Origin: Paroedura picta
Lineage: Eukaryota; Chordata; Lepidosauria; Squamata; Gekkonidae
Direction: 5' to 3'
DNA: 64,000 nucleotides
Assembly: GCF_049243985.1 (NCBI RefSeq)
Contig: NC_135374.1
Coordinates: 57,595,934 to 57,659,933 of the forward strand
Below are positions 1 through 11,900 of this stretch, one piece after another. Numbering within the stretch: position 1 is the first letter of the stretch; every line of letters starts with the position of its first letter. The notes below the pieces were generated by a model that worked only from the letters and a program-made list of their open reading frames with translations, ran no database searches and had not been told where the DNA came from. A program made the position numbers and the translations under genes.

Positions 1-102
1 AACCCGAACCACCACTTCCCATCAGGCCCCCAACCATCACTGCAGGCTCACCCATCCCACTGGGCCATCAGTACGCATTGACATTGTTCTCCCCAGTGTT
101 CT

Positions 103-1506
103 ATCATTAAGGACTGGAGATGACCCGGAGGACTGGAAGAGAGCAAACGTTATTCCAATCTTCAAAAAAGGGAGGAAGGATGACCCGGGAAACTACAGAC
201 CAGTGAGTCTGACCTATGTTGTAGGGAAGATAATGGAGCAGATATTAAAGGGAGCGATCTGCAAACATCTGGAGGACAATTTGGTGATCCAAGGAAGTCA
301 GCATGGATTTGTCTCCAACAGGTCCTGCCAGACCAACCTGGTTTCCTTTTTTGACCAAGTAACAGGTTTGCTGGATCGTGGAAATTCGGTTGATGTCATT
401 TACTTGGATTTTAGTAAAGCTTTTGACAAGGTTCCCCACGATGTTCTGATGGATAAGTTGAAGGACTGCAATCTGGATTTTCAGATAGTCGGGTGGATAG
501 GGCATTGGTTAGAGAACCGCACTCAAAGAGCTGTTGTCAATGGTGTTTCATCAGACTGGAGAGAGGTGAGTAGCGGGGTACCTCAGGGCTCGGGGCTCGG
601 CCCGGTACTTTTTAACATATTTATTAATGATCTAGATGAGGGGGTGGAAGGACTACTCATCAAGTTTGCAGATGACCCCAAATTGGGAGGACTGACAAAT
701 ACTCCGGAAGATAGAGACAGATAGAGACAACGAGATCTGAACACAATGGGAAAATGGGAAAATGAGAACAAGATGCAATTTAATAAAGATAAGTGTAAAG
801 TTCTGCATCTGGTTCAGAAAAATGCCTACTGGATGGGGGATACGCTTCTAGGTAACACTGTGTGTGAACGAGACCTTAGGGTACTTGTGGATTGTAAACT
901 AAACATGAGCAGGCAGTGTGATGCAGCAGTAAAAAAGGCAAATGCCATTTTGGGCTGTATCAACAGGGGCATCACATCAAAATCACAAGATGTAATAGTC
1001 CCATTGTATACGGCACTGGTCAGACCACACCTGGAGTACTGTGTGCAGTTCTGGAGGCCTCACTTCAAGAATGATCTGGGGCTAAGGGACCAAGCCCTAT
1101 GAAGATAGGTTGAGGGACTTGGGAATGTTCAGCCTGGAGAAAAGGAGGCTGAGAGGGGACATGATAGCCCTCTTTAAGTATTTGAAAGGTTGTCACTTGG
1201 AGGAGGGCGGGATGCTGTTTCTGTTGGCTGCAGAGGAGAGGACATGCAGTAATGGGTTTAAACTTCAAGTACAACGATATAGGCTAGATATCAGGAAAAA
1301 AATGTTCACCGTCAGAGTAGTTCAGCAGTGGAATAGGCTGACTAAGGAGGTGGTGAGCTCCCCCTCACTGGCAGTCTTCAAGCAAAGGTTGGATACACAC
1401 TTTTCTTGGATGCTTTAGGATGCTTAGGGCTGATCCTGCGTTGAGCAGGGGGTTGGACTAGATGGCCTGTATGGACCCTTCCAACTGTATGAATCTATGA
1501 TTCTAT
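103..1506 (+). mobile_element. CR1-type LINE, 5'-truncated, ORF2 reverse transcriptase and 3' end
   Basis: The + strand encodes the CR1 reverse transcriptase starting inside the domain ([17 protein letters not shown]), followed by the motifs [13 protein letters not shown] and [22 protein letters not shown]. The catalytic box reads FADDPKLGG. The frame is broken near 724 beside a small tandem duplication (gatagagaca), and again near 1080 where coding sequence is missing between the thumb and the C-terminal part. The end carries the CR1 3' signature: gatcctgcgttgagcagg, then repeated ATTCTATGA-like units at 1490-1510. It is a dead copy. Confidence 0.93.
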
Positions 1507-1988
1507 GATTCCATAATGTTGTTTATTGTATTATTATAAACGGAGGTATCTGTATCATTCCTTTTTTAGTCTGCCACACTCACTTCCACATACACTCACT
1601 TAAAAAACAATCTCTGAACATCCTGACAGTGGAAACTACTGGAGGATTTTGTATACATTTAAAATAATTCAGTGTAGCTTCTTATTTCTGTAGCTCCTAA
1701 GACTGGAGGTGGGTAATATGTTATTTCAGGAGTTAAAAGTTCTAGCCGGTGGAATGACTCCTGATAGCTTTGTGCTGTGTTCACAGTGATCAGCATAACA
1801 TAAGGAATATACACATAGTCAGACTGTCCCAGCAGCTAAGAACTCTGTATACAGTATGTTCTTAAGTCCTTTGCCAATTGTTATTCTGAACTGGGGGATT
1901 CAGTGTATATGCATGCATTAGTATGCACCTGAACATGTTATTGTTCAGGGCTTTCAGATTACTGAAGCTCTTTCAAAAGTATTGTGTG
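1507..1988. other. no gene or repeat recognised
   Basis: AT-rich unique-looking sequence between the CR1 copy and the next repeat. I see no long ORF, splice-like structure or terminal repeats. Confidence 0.4.
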
Positions 1989-2860
1989 CCCTTTTAAGCA
2001 CTTCAGTGTCTGGCAGGCAGGAGGCCAGCTTGCGGAAAGAAGAGGCAACACAACTTGTTGGCTTTTAAATGGCCACAGCATTTATTAAACACCCAAACAC
2101 ACAGAGGGTTGGTGCAACAAAGGGCATGAGCTTAAACTAGGCAGTCCGCTGACTGCACCCACATGCAAACCCAAAATTATCTACCAATTACCCCGCTGGG
2201 TTACAGATTTTATTTTGAGTTTGTCTAAGATATGGGTTGCAAACTTAAATGGACTCCGGGGAATGGTAGAGGACAGGAAGGCCTGGAGGATCATTGTCCA
2301 TGGGGTCGCGATGGGTCGGACACGACTTCGCACATAACAACAAAGATATGGGAGCAAACCCTTGTGGAGGACCAAAGGGTGCAAACCTCCTTGGTTACCT
2401 CCTGAGCCCCCTGGTCACGGAAACGAGCTATGAAAGCCTACCCTGCTGCGTCTGCCTGCAGCTTGTTACCACCACCCCCTTAAGGAGGCCCCATTCCCCG
2501 CAAGGAGGCCAATCACACACCAGCTCCCTTACAAACAAGCTCATGCTCTTGTGCAAAATACGCCATGACAAAATACAACAGGCAAGAAAACACCATGAAA
2601 ACAGGGAGGTTGGGTGGGTCGCTTGCCCACGTCCAAGGCGAAGAGGCAGGAAGGGAGCTCAGCAGCGTCCTATAAGGATACTCCAATCCCCGCCTCCTTC
2701 GTCATGTGCACTGCCGACTGTACTGTGCCCCAGGAATGCTGCAGCATGGCCGCTGGCATCGCTGCTTCTCCCCCCGCCCTCCTCCCGCCAAAAGGCGACA
2801 CAGGTAAGTCCATGTCGCCCTATTATTACACTTTTATTTTTCTTTGAGGAAACCTAAGGT
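1989..2860. repeat. unclassified GC-rich repeat-like block interrupted by a Bov-B fragment
   Basis: Composition is more GC-rich than the flanks and ORFs on both strands are short and unrelated to known domains. The block is split by a young Bov-B insertion at 2237-2342. I could not assign it to a family. Confidence 0.3.
2237..2342 (+). mobile_element. Bov-B (RTE) LINE 3' end fragment with target duplication
   Basis: The segment ggactccggg...gtcgcgatgggtcggacacgac followed by an ACAACAA-type tail is the characteristic Bov-B/RTE 3' terminus. The 10-bp duplication aagatatggg flanks it at 2227-2236 and 2343-2352, so this is a real short, 5'-truncated retrotransposition event. Confidence 0.85.
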
Positions 2861-2959
2861 GATGAATATGATTCTTCAGTCATCCATTTTAGCAACACAA
2901 TAACTCTGTAAGATATGGTGAGCAAAGAGAAAATTGTTGACCTAAGGTCACTGAGTGAG

Positions 2960-3682
2960 TTTCATGGTCAGCAGAGAAAGGCCTTACACGGTCTGAGTCC
3001 AGGATATCTGAGGGACCACTTATCTCCCTATGCCCCATGTAGAGCTCTCAACTTTGAAATCCCAACAGGTTGATGATCCCTGGCCCACGAGAGGTTCACC
3101 TGGCCTTGACCAGGGCCAGAGCCTTTTCAGCCCTAGCAGCTGTCAGAACTATCGCAATTCCGCAGGGCCTGCAAGAGTGAGCTTTTCCTCCAGGTGTTTG
3201 GTTGAGGCCAGGGCAATAATCCTCAAAAACATCTAAATACATCTAGATAGATTCAAGTAGATAGCCATGTTGGTCTGAAGTAACACAACAAAATTTGAGT
3301 CCAATGGCATCTTTAAGACCAACAAACATTTATTCAAGGTGTGAGCTTTTGTGTGCACATACGGCAACATGCAGAGAGTGTGCATGTACACGAAAGCTCA
3401 TGCTTTGAATAAATCGTTGTTGATCTTAAAGGTGCCATTGGACTCAGATTTTATTGTGTTAAATACATATAATTATATCTATCATATTGAAACATCTAGC
3501 CACTTCCACCATATTTATGATGACATGGAATAGAGGCCAAACTGGTTGGGGTGAATGGAGTTGCTGGTGGTGGGGTGGGTTTTACTGTTGGAGAAATGTT
3601 TTTGTGTTTTATTCCCATGCTGTAAACCACCACGAGCCGTCTGGCCTGGGAGTGGCAGTCAACAAGTTAAATAAATAAAATA
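2960..3682 (+). mobile_element. L2-like LINE remnant, ORF2 C-terminus and 3' end, with a nested element
   Basis: Around 2990 the + strand reads KALHGLSPGYLRDHLSPYAP, typical of the C-terminal part of L2-type ORF2, then decays through stops. The 3' end resumes at 3590-3681 with the L2-type segment gctgtaaaccaccacgag and an AAATAAATAAA tail. A fold-back element at about 3241-3465 splits it. Clade assignment is from memory. Confidence 0.6.
3241..3465. mobile_element. fold-back (inverted-repeat) element inside the L2 remnant
   Basis: The left arm (3289-3350, fragment gagtccaatggcatcttta) and the right arm (3395-3462, fragment taaaggtgccattggactc) are reverse complements over about 60 bases, separated by a short centre. 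The duplicated flank aaatacat occurs at both ends (about 3234 and 3461). This fold-back type is common in reptiles, but I cannot name the superfamily. Shorter pieces of related sequence lie near 20505-20600 and 37815-37860. Confidence 0.6.
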
Positions 3683-4086
3683 AGAGATGAACTTGGGCCT
3701 TCCCTAGACCTAATCCAACTCTTCAATCACTACACCACAATTGGTTGTGTCACTGGTTACTTATTGTGAAGATTTTGTTTGGTATTTTGGCTGTGTTGTT
3801 TTCTTAAGTTTAAGTCTCTTTTAAAGTACTGTTTTATAGAAGAGGCACATACACAAAAAATAATCCACATTTATTGTTTTTGGCACCAATCAGCTGCCAT
3901 CATTGCTGCTGAATGGCTTCTGGCATCTAGGCAGTCCTTGAGGATTCCTAGAGGAAAGAAACATAATCTACAACATTGTGCAATCTATTTATGCCAACAT
4001 TGTGCAATCCATTGTGCCATCCATTTATGCCAATGAAAGCATATGTTAGGTTTAGAGTTTTGAACTGGCTGAGATACACAATAAAA
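3683..4086. other. sequence upstream of the MRAP start codon; no feature recognised
   Basis: An untranslated upstream MRAP exon or the 5' part of the first coding exon is expected here, but no convincing promoter or acceptor can be fixed by eye. ORFs here are short and without similarity. Confidence 0.3.
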
Positions 4087-4192
4087 ATGGCTAATGGAAC
4101 AAATTCACAGGATTATGTTTGGTCTTATGAATATTATGTGGGCTATCTAGATTTAGCCTCAGTTGATGCAACGAAGCTGAAGGCACACAGAT
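4087..4192 (+). CDS. MRAP: MRAP coding exon 1
   Basis: Starts at the ATG of MANGTNSQ and ends one base into a codon, followed by the consensus donor gtaagt at 4193. It encodes the glycosylated N-terminus, the YEYY and YLDL motifs and LKAHR. The family-conserved NGT right after the initiator fixes the start. Confidence 0.95.
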
Positions 4193-7100
4193 GTAAGTAT
4201 AAATTCATGCTTCTTATTCAGAGATGAAATATTTTATATTCCAAATATAAAACAGTTTATTTATCATAAGGACTTAGTGCAGGGAACTGAAAATACTGTA
4301 CAGAGCAGTTAACAGACAAGCATTCACTAAGATGTGATTAGGCTAGGTTCCAGTTTGCCTTTTAGGAAGTGTTCAGTACTAACAGCTTGAGGAATGCTAT
4401 TTTACAGCTCATGCTGAATTGTCTGTATAATCCTATGCAGTGTCTCCAGTCTAAGGCCATTGCCTTCAAAGGAGCTCTATAAAGGATGGCACCCCCCACA
4501 TACTAGTATTACAGCCTTTCCCTGAGCCTTCAGTCTATGCAGATATGCATACATGATGGACTTAGATTGGTTGTTGTAATCCTGAGTCAACACTGTAGTT
4601 TCTATGAATGCACAGTAAATATTGTTCATGTTTCTAAAATGTGATATTTTACTTCATTTGTCATAAATGCTACATTAAAGTAATGTATTGGTATTTTAGC
4701 TGAACAATCCTAGTTTTTACTCTTTCAAAAGCTGGCATTGTTATATAAAGAGACTGAGTGACAGACTAACAACTCAACATCTAAGACAATCTCACAAGAG
4801 GCATTGAAACACCCAAACAGAGCTGCCTTATGTAAGATTTCAGTAGTTCACTGTTCCATGTACAAAATGAGAAAAAGACTTCTATGGGTGCTACAATATT
4901 CAGTTTGTAAAAAGCATTTTAAATGTCCCACAATCAACCAGACTGCATACTGTATTATTATTTTTTTACAGATTCAATTGTCATAGCCTTTTGGATCGGA
5001 CTTGCTGCTTTTGTGGCATTTCTCTTCTTTATTTTGTTCTACATCTCTCGGACTGGTTATACATCAATCAAGTAAGGAGGGTGCTTTTTGTACTGTGTGG
5101 GAAAGGCAGAACCTATAGGTGCCTGAATCTGGTTGATGAGGAATCATGCTGGCTAACTTGAATCATTGAGGAGCAACTGCTCAGGCTACTACCAAAATTG
5201 AGTATCATCTTTCAAATGATGCCCCTCCGCTTAGCTGCATTTTAGATGTTTGTAGTTTACCACATTTGCTTTGTGTAAACAGTGTAAACAGTCTTGCACA
5301 GCATTCCTCTGAGAATTCAACTACCATCTCACCATCTCTACTCCCTTTGCTTCCTTTCTGCTTCCTGAATTCAGTACAAATTTCTTGTCTTTCCAACTCC
5401 TCCACAGCCTGTTTGCCAGCTTACATGTGGGCTGATACATCTTTGCTTCCATGATCTTTCCTTCTGCAGCTTTATCATCTGCATCATGATGCCTATTCTT
5501 TTAAATCCTTCTTACCCACCATTTAGTTCAGTTCAAACTTTATTACAGTTGTTCAGACCAAGTTATATATAGACAGAAGCGTAAGAGACCAAAACAATAT
5601 GGTCATTAAATGTAATGTCATTTTAAACAGATCACAAAATATAACTTAAAACTATATTACTTTGGAGCATCAGATTTTTATGGTGGTGGCACAAAACATA
5701 GCTAGCTGAATGGTCACTTGAGGGGGGGATGTCTCGTCATTTTGTAGCCTCTTTCCTCGATCTCCGTCCTGATGTTCTGGAAACTTTTAAATGAGTGGTG
5801 GTTAAATCAAATGGCCATGAATGTCTCCATAAGCAGGGCAATGGAAAAGTATATGCTCTCTTGTTTCAATTTGGCCACTCCCACAAAATCAGTCTCAGTG
5901 TGAAGGGGATGTTTGTATAGTAACCCTCTACTGGAGCTGAGGGCAAGATTGCAAGAGTAAATGCCCTTCTTTGTTTATTACTAGTTGAGACAGATAAGTG
6001 GCCAGGGCCAGAACATATCTCCTTTAAACTGGGGGCAAAAAAGTTGGAGCTTTACTCAGGTCCAGTTGACGTTGATTATCCTGTATCTGCTGCTTAACTT
6101 ATGATGCAGCTTCAATCAATATTTATTTATGGTCATTCAGACCAAAATTAATGATGCAGCTTGATCATAAGCTAATGTAGATAGAAAATGTGTGGAAAAA
6201 GCCACACGTTGGGTCTCATTCTTGACAATCTTAGTCCAACATGACTGGAAGTTGTCTTTTAGTATCAAAGAAGCTATATCCTGTGGATTAATTTCAGCCA
6301 CATTACTACTGCTGATAGGCAGATTTTATATTGAACCATTAACATTCCTGTTTCCAGATGCACCATAGAGTTGGTTACACAGCATGGAAGTTGGAGAACT
6401 GCCTGAAAGAATTTAGACTGGATCCTTTTAAGCTTGATAATATCTGATATTGGAGCACCCAAAAATGCTCCACTTGGGCTAGACTTAGCAGAATATAATT
6501 TCAGGGCTCCTGGTATATAAAAAAAATTACCCTTTGTTCAATAGAATGTTATTTGCTGATCTTTGCCCTAATTTTGATGTATATGAATAGTGGATGCTCT
6601 TTGCTCCAGAGGCTTGCATCTATACACCTAGATATTTAAATTTGCTCACAAGTTAATTTTATGACCACTTAGTTTCTAGATCTTGTCCGTTTGCCAAATG
6701 CCACAACCTCGGTCTTCTGGTAGTTAATTTGCTCTTTTTCACAGTATAGGGCAAGTTTTTAAGCATTCGCCTAATCCCTATAGGGGTTCTTGAAAGATCT
6801 ACATCCTTATCCATTGTTCCTCTTAATATTTGTGAAACAGCCTAGGGGGTGGAATGTGTCCCAGGTGTCCGAGTTGGAATCGGGCCAATCATGGTGCAGC
6901 CAGCAAAGCTGGCTGCACCACTATAATTGGCCCTGCCCCTGCAGCTCCTGCCCTCCATCCCTGGACTCTAGCCTCTTTGTTCTCAGATGCATCTCAGTGC
7001 CTGGAGCCAACAGCAGGTAAGGGGAGAGGTCCCTGGGCAAATGGCAAATGTTTATGGTGGAGGGCCTGCTAACAAGGGCCTCCCAAGCTGCTGACTGCCT

Positions 7101-7494
7101 GCTAAGGAGTTTTGTCCTGGGCCTGCTACTGAGCTGGCCAGCCCCCACCTGCCCCACTTGATCTGATTGCAAGCTGTGACCCAAAGCCTCCTTAAGCTGC
7201 CTGGGCCGGGGCCAGGGGAGGGGGCCCTTTCCAAGGCCCATTCTTAGGAACGGGCTTTGAAGCTAGTTGTCAGCATAAAGCAGTTTAGAGATCAGTAATA
7301 GTTTATGGGAATATTTAAACTGAGTTTAGCTAATTTTTGTTCACAGGAATGGAAGACAACACAAAACATCTATGTGGAATTACTCAAAAAGTAAACACCT
7401 GCAAGATAGGGTTTCTAACCATGCTGGACCAACCCTTGCAGAAAACCAAGTGGAAGAAACAGAAGGTTCAAGATTAAGTAATGCACCGAACTAG
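4087..7494 (+). CDS. MRAP: MRAP, melanocortin-2 receptor accessory protein (three coding exons, complete)
   Basis: MRAP is a small single-span membrane protein that forms antiparallel homodimers and carries MC2R, the ACTH receptor, from the ER to the plasma membrane. The CDS is join(4087..4192, 4972..5071, 7347..7494), 354 nt, 117 residues plus stop. The start MANGTNSQ carries the conserved N-glycosylation site NGT. The tyrosine-rich stretch SYEYYVGYLDLASVD and the LKAHR motif that closes exon 1 match the family. Exon 2 supplies the transmembrane helix (SIVIAFWIGLAAFVAFLFF). The tail is short and polar (KNGRQHKTS...LSNAPN). Both introns are GT-AG and phases join exactly (1 nt, then 2 nt carried over). 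The product is shorter than human MRAP (about 172 residues), the extra length in mammals being in the poorly conserved tail. Its downstream neighbour is URB1 in convergent orientation, as in human. Confidence 0.95.
4972..5071 (+). CDS. MRAP: MRAP coding exon 2 (transmembrane segment)
   Basis: Preceded by the acceptor ttttttacag and followed by gtaagg. Joined to exon 1 it reads YSIVIAFWIGLAAF..., the strongly conserved MRAP membrane helix, and ends ISRTGYTSI plus two bases of a Lys codon. Confidence 0.95.
5520..6780 (-). mobile_element. degenerate LINE ORF2 3' fragments in MRAP intron 2
   Basis: On the - strand, 6274-6462 reads KLKRIQSKFFQAVLQLPCCV and LETGMLMVQYKICLSAV, resembling the post-RT C-terminal region of I/Vingi-type LINEs. 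Two 3'-end-like segments with the sequence ggtctgaatgaccataaata (reverse complement near 6119-6150) and a related one near 5527 suggest two overlapping copies. Both are fragmentary. Confidence 0.5.
6804..7266 (+). mobile_element. non-autonomous Helitron in MRAP intron 2 (copy F)
   Basis: Begins A|TCCTTATCCATTG... and ends with a short GC hairpin (gcccattc-tta-ggaacgggc) then ctttgaagCTAG|T. This is the Helitron layout: 5' TC, 3' hairpin and CTRR, inserted between A and T without duplication. A 52-bp stem-loop with CAAAG loop lies at 6882-6933. A close relative lies in opposite orientation at 43491-43916. No transposase is encoded. Confidence 0.82.
7347..7494 (+). CDS. MRAP: MRAP terminal coding exon
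   Basis: Acceptor ttttgttcacag; completes the Lys codon and continues NGRQHKTSMWNYSKSKHLQD... to a TAG at 7492-7494. The segment is hydrophilic and poorly conserved, as expected for this tail. A Helitron ends 80 bp upstream of the acceptor. Confidence 0.9.
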
Positions 7495-7733
7495 ATTGGC
7501 ACAGACTGGTGGCCTAGAAGAAGTTGTGGGATGGATGGGGATAGGAAGGATTTCGGAATTCTTCTCTAGATGCAACTCTAACCTTACTGGATACGATAAG
7601 CTCTTAGGGGTTTAAGCAGACCACGCCGATTGTTTTCCTTTTTCCTTAGCCAACACAGCCTGGCTAAACTAGTTTCAGGAAGGGAGCCTAATAGAACTTC
7701 AACAAAGCATGCACATTTATATAAACTTTGTCT

Positions 7734-7739
7734 AATAAA
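7734..7739 (+). promoter_or_regulatory. MRAP: likely MRAP polyadenylation signal AATAAA
   Basis: First canonical AATAAA after the MRAP stop (7494), giving a 3' UTR of about 260 bases. A cleavage site would lie at about 7750-7765. Confidence 0.6.
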
Positions 7740-7765
7740 GTTTGAGTGCATACCTTGTATTTTAT

Positions 7766-8385
7766 CTGCAGAATGGCACTTCTTCTGGCTACACTGGGGA
7801 CAAGTTGTGCTGATCTCACCTTCCACTGCAAACCCCTCCCCCATCCTAATCCTTAGTTTTAGTAAAGAATGCCCATGTTTCAGTAGCCAAATGATCCACA
7901 CAGCTGAGGTCATTCGGGGCTTTGTTAATTATTAGTGAACAGATGCTGATACTAAGTATTTTATTTTTGTGTTGTTTTAACAACATCTTTTTTTCTAGCA
8001 GCCCACCTTTTAGATAGTAAGCCTTATGTGAACCGCTAGTACTAAAACAGTAGTACAATGCAACCTAGATAAACATTATTTCTGAATGCAGTATCAAAAG
8101 AACAAGTATTATGTTTTGCCATATTTTATTAAATATATATATATAATACATATATGTATAAGGTCAGTATCACATTCTTAAAGCCATTATTCAGACTTGA
8201 GGACTCAACATGGATTAAATACATTTTGTCTATATATTGTTCTCTGTTCCCACATTAAGTAATGAGAAATTATATTCCCATGTCACAACACATTACATAG
8301 ATGATCTGGAAGCTTCCTGACCAAACTCTACTGAAACAATCCGAACATGTAAGAAAGCCCAAATCCTTAATTTCCAAAACAGTCA
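7766..8385. other. gap between the MRAP and URB1 3' ends
   Basis: AT-rich spacer with an AT microsatellite near 8130-8160. There is no coding potential. It may hold alternative polyadenylation sites for either gene; TTTATT, an AATAAA on the - strand, also occurs at 7960-7966 and 8125-8130. Confidence 0.5.
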
Positions 8386-8391
8386 TTTATT
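8386..8391 (-). promoter_or_regulatory. URB1: candidate URB1 polyadenylation signal (AATAAA on the - strand)
   Basis: The nearest canonical hexamer downstream of the URB1 stop, giving a 3' UTR of about 330 bases. Further copies exist downstream, so the used site is uncertain. Confidence 0.4.
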
Positions 8392-8718
8392 CTCATACTG
8401 AATACAAATACTATTAATAATAATACATTTCCTGCCCTATCTCTGGTGATGCAGAGTGGTCAACATTTTTACTGATGTTAAAATATTATTTCAGTGTTTT
8501 TGGGTGTTCTATGATTTGATTTTAGCTATAGTACAGAGACAATCAATATTAACTTTTCAAACATTTAAGATTGAGGCCTCTAACTTTACCTATAATAATA
8601 TAAAAAAGCCCTATCAGTTGAGTTCGAGACATTATGAAAAATGTAAAAGACAATATTTTCTCCAAATCCTGCATTGTAGATAGCTTAGAAATGATCACAA
8701 GTGGTTTCAGGAGTGGTT

Positions 8719-8930
8719 TCAAGACTTCAAGGAATCGTGAAGAATTAAGTATGAATAAATGTCTTTGCATAGGGAAACTATAGCTTCACCAGGCTCTCCC
8801 CTTTTGTGAAGGCTACCATTATGTTCTCTGTCACTTGCTCCACAAATCAGTTTAATATGAGTTATAAACATATCCGGTTGCTGTGCTCCAAGCCAAATAT
8901 CTCCAATATACAGAGATGTCAGGAATATGC
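8719..8930 (-). CDS. URB1: URB1 terminal coding exon
   Basis: Tandem acceptors tag and cag lie six bases apart (exon start 8936 or 8930, both in frame). Encodes IFLTSLYIGDIWLGAQQPDM then ITHIKLICGASDREH and ends SYLILHDSLKS with TGA at 8719-8721. Assignment to URB1 rests on phase match and position. Confidence 0.85.
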
Positions 8931-11900
8931 CTGCAGCTAGGAAATAAAACGAACAAAGTCACCAATCAGTAGAGTTCTGTTTAATAAAGCTGAAAAAAAT
9001 ACATTTATGTTCTTTTACTTGGCATAGTTTAAAATAGCATGGATTGTATTATTTTTCACAACACTGAAAATCTGATATTTCATTAGAAGGATTCTTTATC
9101 ACTTTGATTAATAGATCACTAATAAAATGTATTAATACAGAAAAAAATTAACATCAGTAATACAAACTTTATTACTGCCAACACTTTGCCTCAAAGCATA
9201 GCCAGCTAGCACAGGGTTATTTAATTTCTCACATCAAGTTTTGGTATCAATAGATTGTAATATAATATAGATTATAATATAGATTATAATATAACTAGGG
9301 GCAAAGCCCGTTGTATCCAAGAATACAACGGGCGCTAGAGCTTGGCAGTGGGAAGAGGAAGGGTAGGAGTTGTCCAGTCTGTAAGGGCATGGGGTTGAAT
9401 GTGTGTGTTGTGTGGGAGATTGTGGTGGCATGGTGGCAAATGAGGGCATGGGTGTGGAGATATGGGTGTCAAGAACCTGTGGTGTGGACTGTTCGTTGAG
9501 TATGGGAGAGGACTGACCTTTGGGAATTTTGGCATAGTGGTTACAGATGAGCTTTCCAGAGCCATGTCTTCAGATATGTGAAGGGAAAATCAGACTGGAG
9601 ACTCTTAGGGGAAGATTATATGGCAACCAATTCCTTCCAGTTCTGCGTCATTTCCCTTTTTGTGTGATTTAGGCCACAGACACCGAAATGCCTCTCTGCC
9701 CTAATACACATGGGGTAGTCACAGTACACAGGTGTCCACCCTGTTCCTTTTTCTCAATTTTTTCACTGTTGATAAAATGTTATGTGCCTACACGCTTCTT
9801 TCATGGTTGCTCCTTAGAAGAATAGATTTTTGTACCCTGTTGTTTACTACCCAAGGGCTGTAAATATTTATTTAGATCTTCCTGCACTTTCCAGACTCAC
9901 AGGACTGATGCTGGTCTGCCTGTCTGCGTCCCAGAATACAAACAGTTGCTGATAAGGGCTGTCCATAGCCCATAGCCCAGGAGGGACACACCTGCACCAG
10001 TCTCTCCCAACTGCAGGCAAAAATGGCTCCTTTGAAGGCTGGATTCTGAGGCATTGTATGATTTTGAAGTCCCACCTCCAGATCTCCAGGAATATTTCCA
10101 ACCCAGGGGTAGCCAACCTCCAGGTGGAGAGCTCCTGGAATTGCAGCTCACCTGCAGAGTATAATGATAAGTTCCCCAGGCAGAAAGGGCTTACTTTGGA
10201 CAGGGTTGTGGTAGAGAAGAAACATTTAAGGCCTCCCACACAGGTTGTTGTTGAATTTAAAGACTTGAGGCCTACTGCACAGGGTTGTTGTGCAGATGAA
10301 ACAGGAGACAAAAGAAACTCTGCAACAGCATCCAGTTTCGTCTGCATAATAATGCTGTGCAGTAGGCCTCAAATCTGCAGAGAGTTGCAAAGAAGAAAGA
10401 CACATGGCTTGGCTGTGTCTAACCCCCGGCCAGAGCAGTATTTTAAGTTAGAAGGGCCTTTTCTGTGGCCTCCCTGTCAGCCAACTGTTTGGCAGAAGGG
10501 GAAAGTTCCCCACCCTCAAAAGGAAGGCCCTGAGGCTCCCCTGTGTTGCTCTTGGAAACGCCCCCCTCCCCTCAGTCAGGGCCTGTCAGAGGCTCCTTCG
10601 CAGCAGGCCTTAGGGGAGGATGGGGAGGGACAGCACTCTCCAGCCTCCTGCCAGCTCTGTCAGGGTTCTGAGGCAATTTGCAGTTGGACATGACAGTTAG
10701 GACAGCCATGGAGTGAAAAGGGCTGGCATAGCCTGTCCAAGCCACCGTTCTCATTCCCCTTGGCAGCCCTATTGACCTCCTCTCCCTGCGGTGGTCAGGG
10801 GCAGACTGACAGTGATGTCTCCTGATTGCGCTGGAACTCTGGTCTGTCCTAGGGAGAGCCCAATTGGAAGGCGCTTTGCACCTTCCGACTGGCCCCTCCG
10901 CTTGTCAGTCTGGGGCCAAGGGTCCAATCCGGGAGTTCTGATCATGGACTCATCCCTCCCCAACCCTCCTTACTGTTTTATTAAGAGAGACAGATATAGA
11001 TTATATTAGTGGTCCTCAACATGGTAGGGGATCAACTGAGCCTTATTGGTATTTTTCAGGTATATTTTGGTTTCTCAAATGTATCCCTTTAAACTTTAAA
11101 GGATTGCAGAAGCTAGCCCAAGGATCAGCTGGGTTGGTGGGGGCTTAAGAGTTCTGGGCATCAGAAGAGGATAGCTCAGCTAGAATCGGCCGTGCCCACT
11201 GCTTAGCCAATTGCTCCCTGCAACCACAGCTCTGCACCGCTTCTCCTTACACCTGGTGTCACGCCCCCGCTGCCACCTCCCGAGTTGCCAGAGCAATAGG
11301 ACCCAGCAACTGACTCAGATCGGGCTGAAGAATCAGGGGAGTCTGAGGAGGACTTTTTCACAATCAGAGTAGTTTAGCAGTGGAATAGGATACCTAAGGA
11401 GGTGGTGAGCTCCCCCTCACTGGCCGTCTTCAAGCAAAGGTTGGATACACACTTTTCTTTGATGCTTTAGGATGCTTAGGGCTCATCCTGCGTTGAGCAG
11501 GGGGTTGCACTAGATGGCCTGTGTGGCCCCTTCCAACTCTATGATTCTAGGATGCTGGGGAGGGCTGCTCCAGTCAGCCGGGACCGGCTCAGGAGAGATC
11601 ATGGACACTGACACAGCAGCAGCAGTCTGCATCAGACTCCAAGGAATTGCCCAAATGGCTCAGGCAACGCCATAGGGTGGGGGTGGCAGAACGCTGAAGG
11701 AGCCAGAGGCTGCAGGTGAGCTGTCAACTTAGATGGGGCCCAGTTGGAAGCACTTTGCGGGAGGACAAAGTGAGTCATCCCCCAGGTGCAGTGAATTAGC
11801 TGGGCTGCATTTAAGAGAAACAGCAACAGATTTCTGTGTGGATGCAATTTATGCAGACACCCTCCAGACTAGTTCTGAATTCTTGCATTTTGTCAGACTC

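Noticed and set aside
1989-2860. LTR element
   Set aside because: No paired terminal repeats, primer-binding site or coding region can be seen; left as unclassified.
10058-10693. 211-codon + strand ORF
   Set aside because: Lies inside the 1.7-kb Helitron, low complexity in places, no known motif and no splice context.
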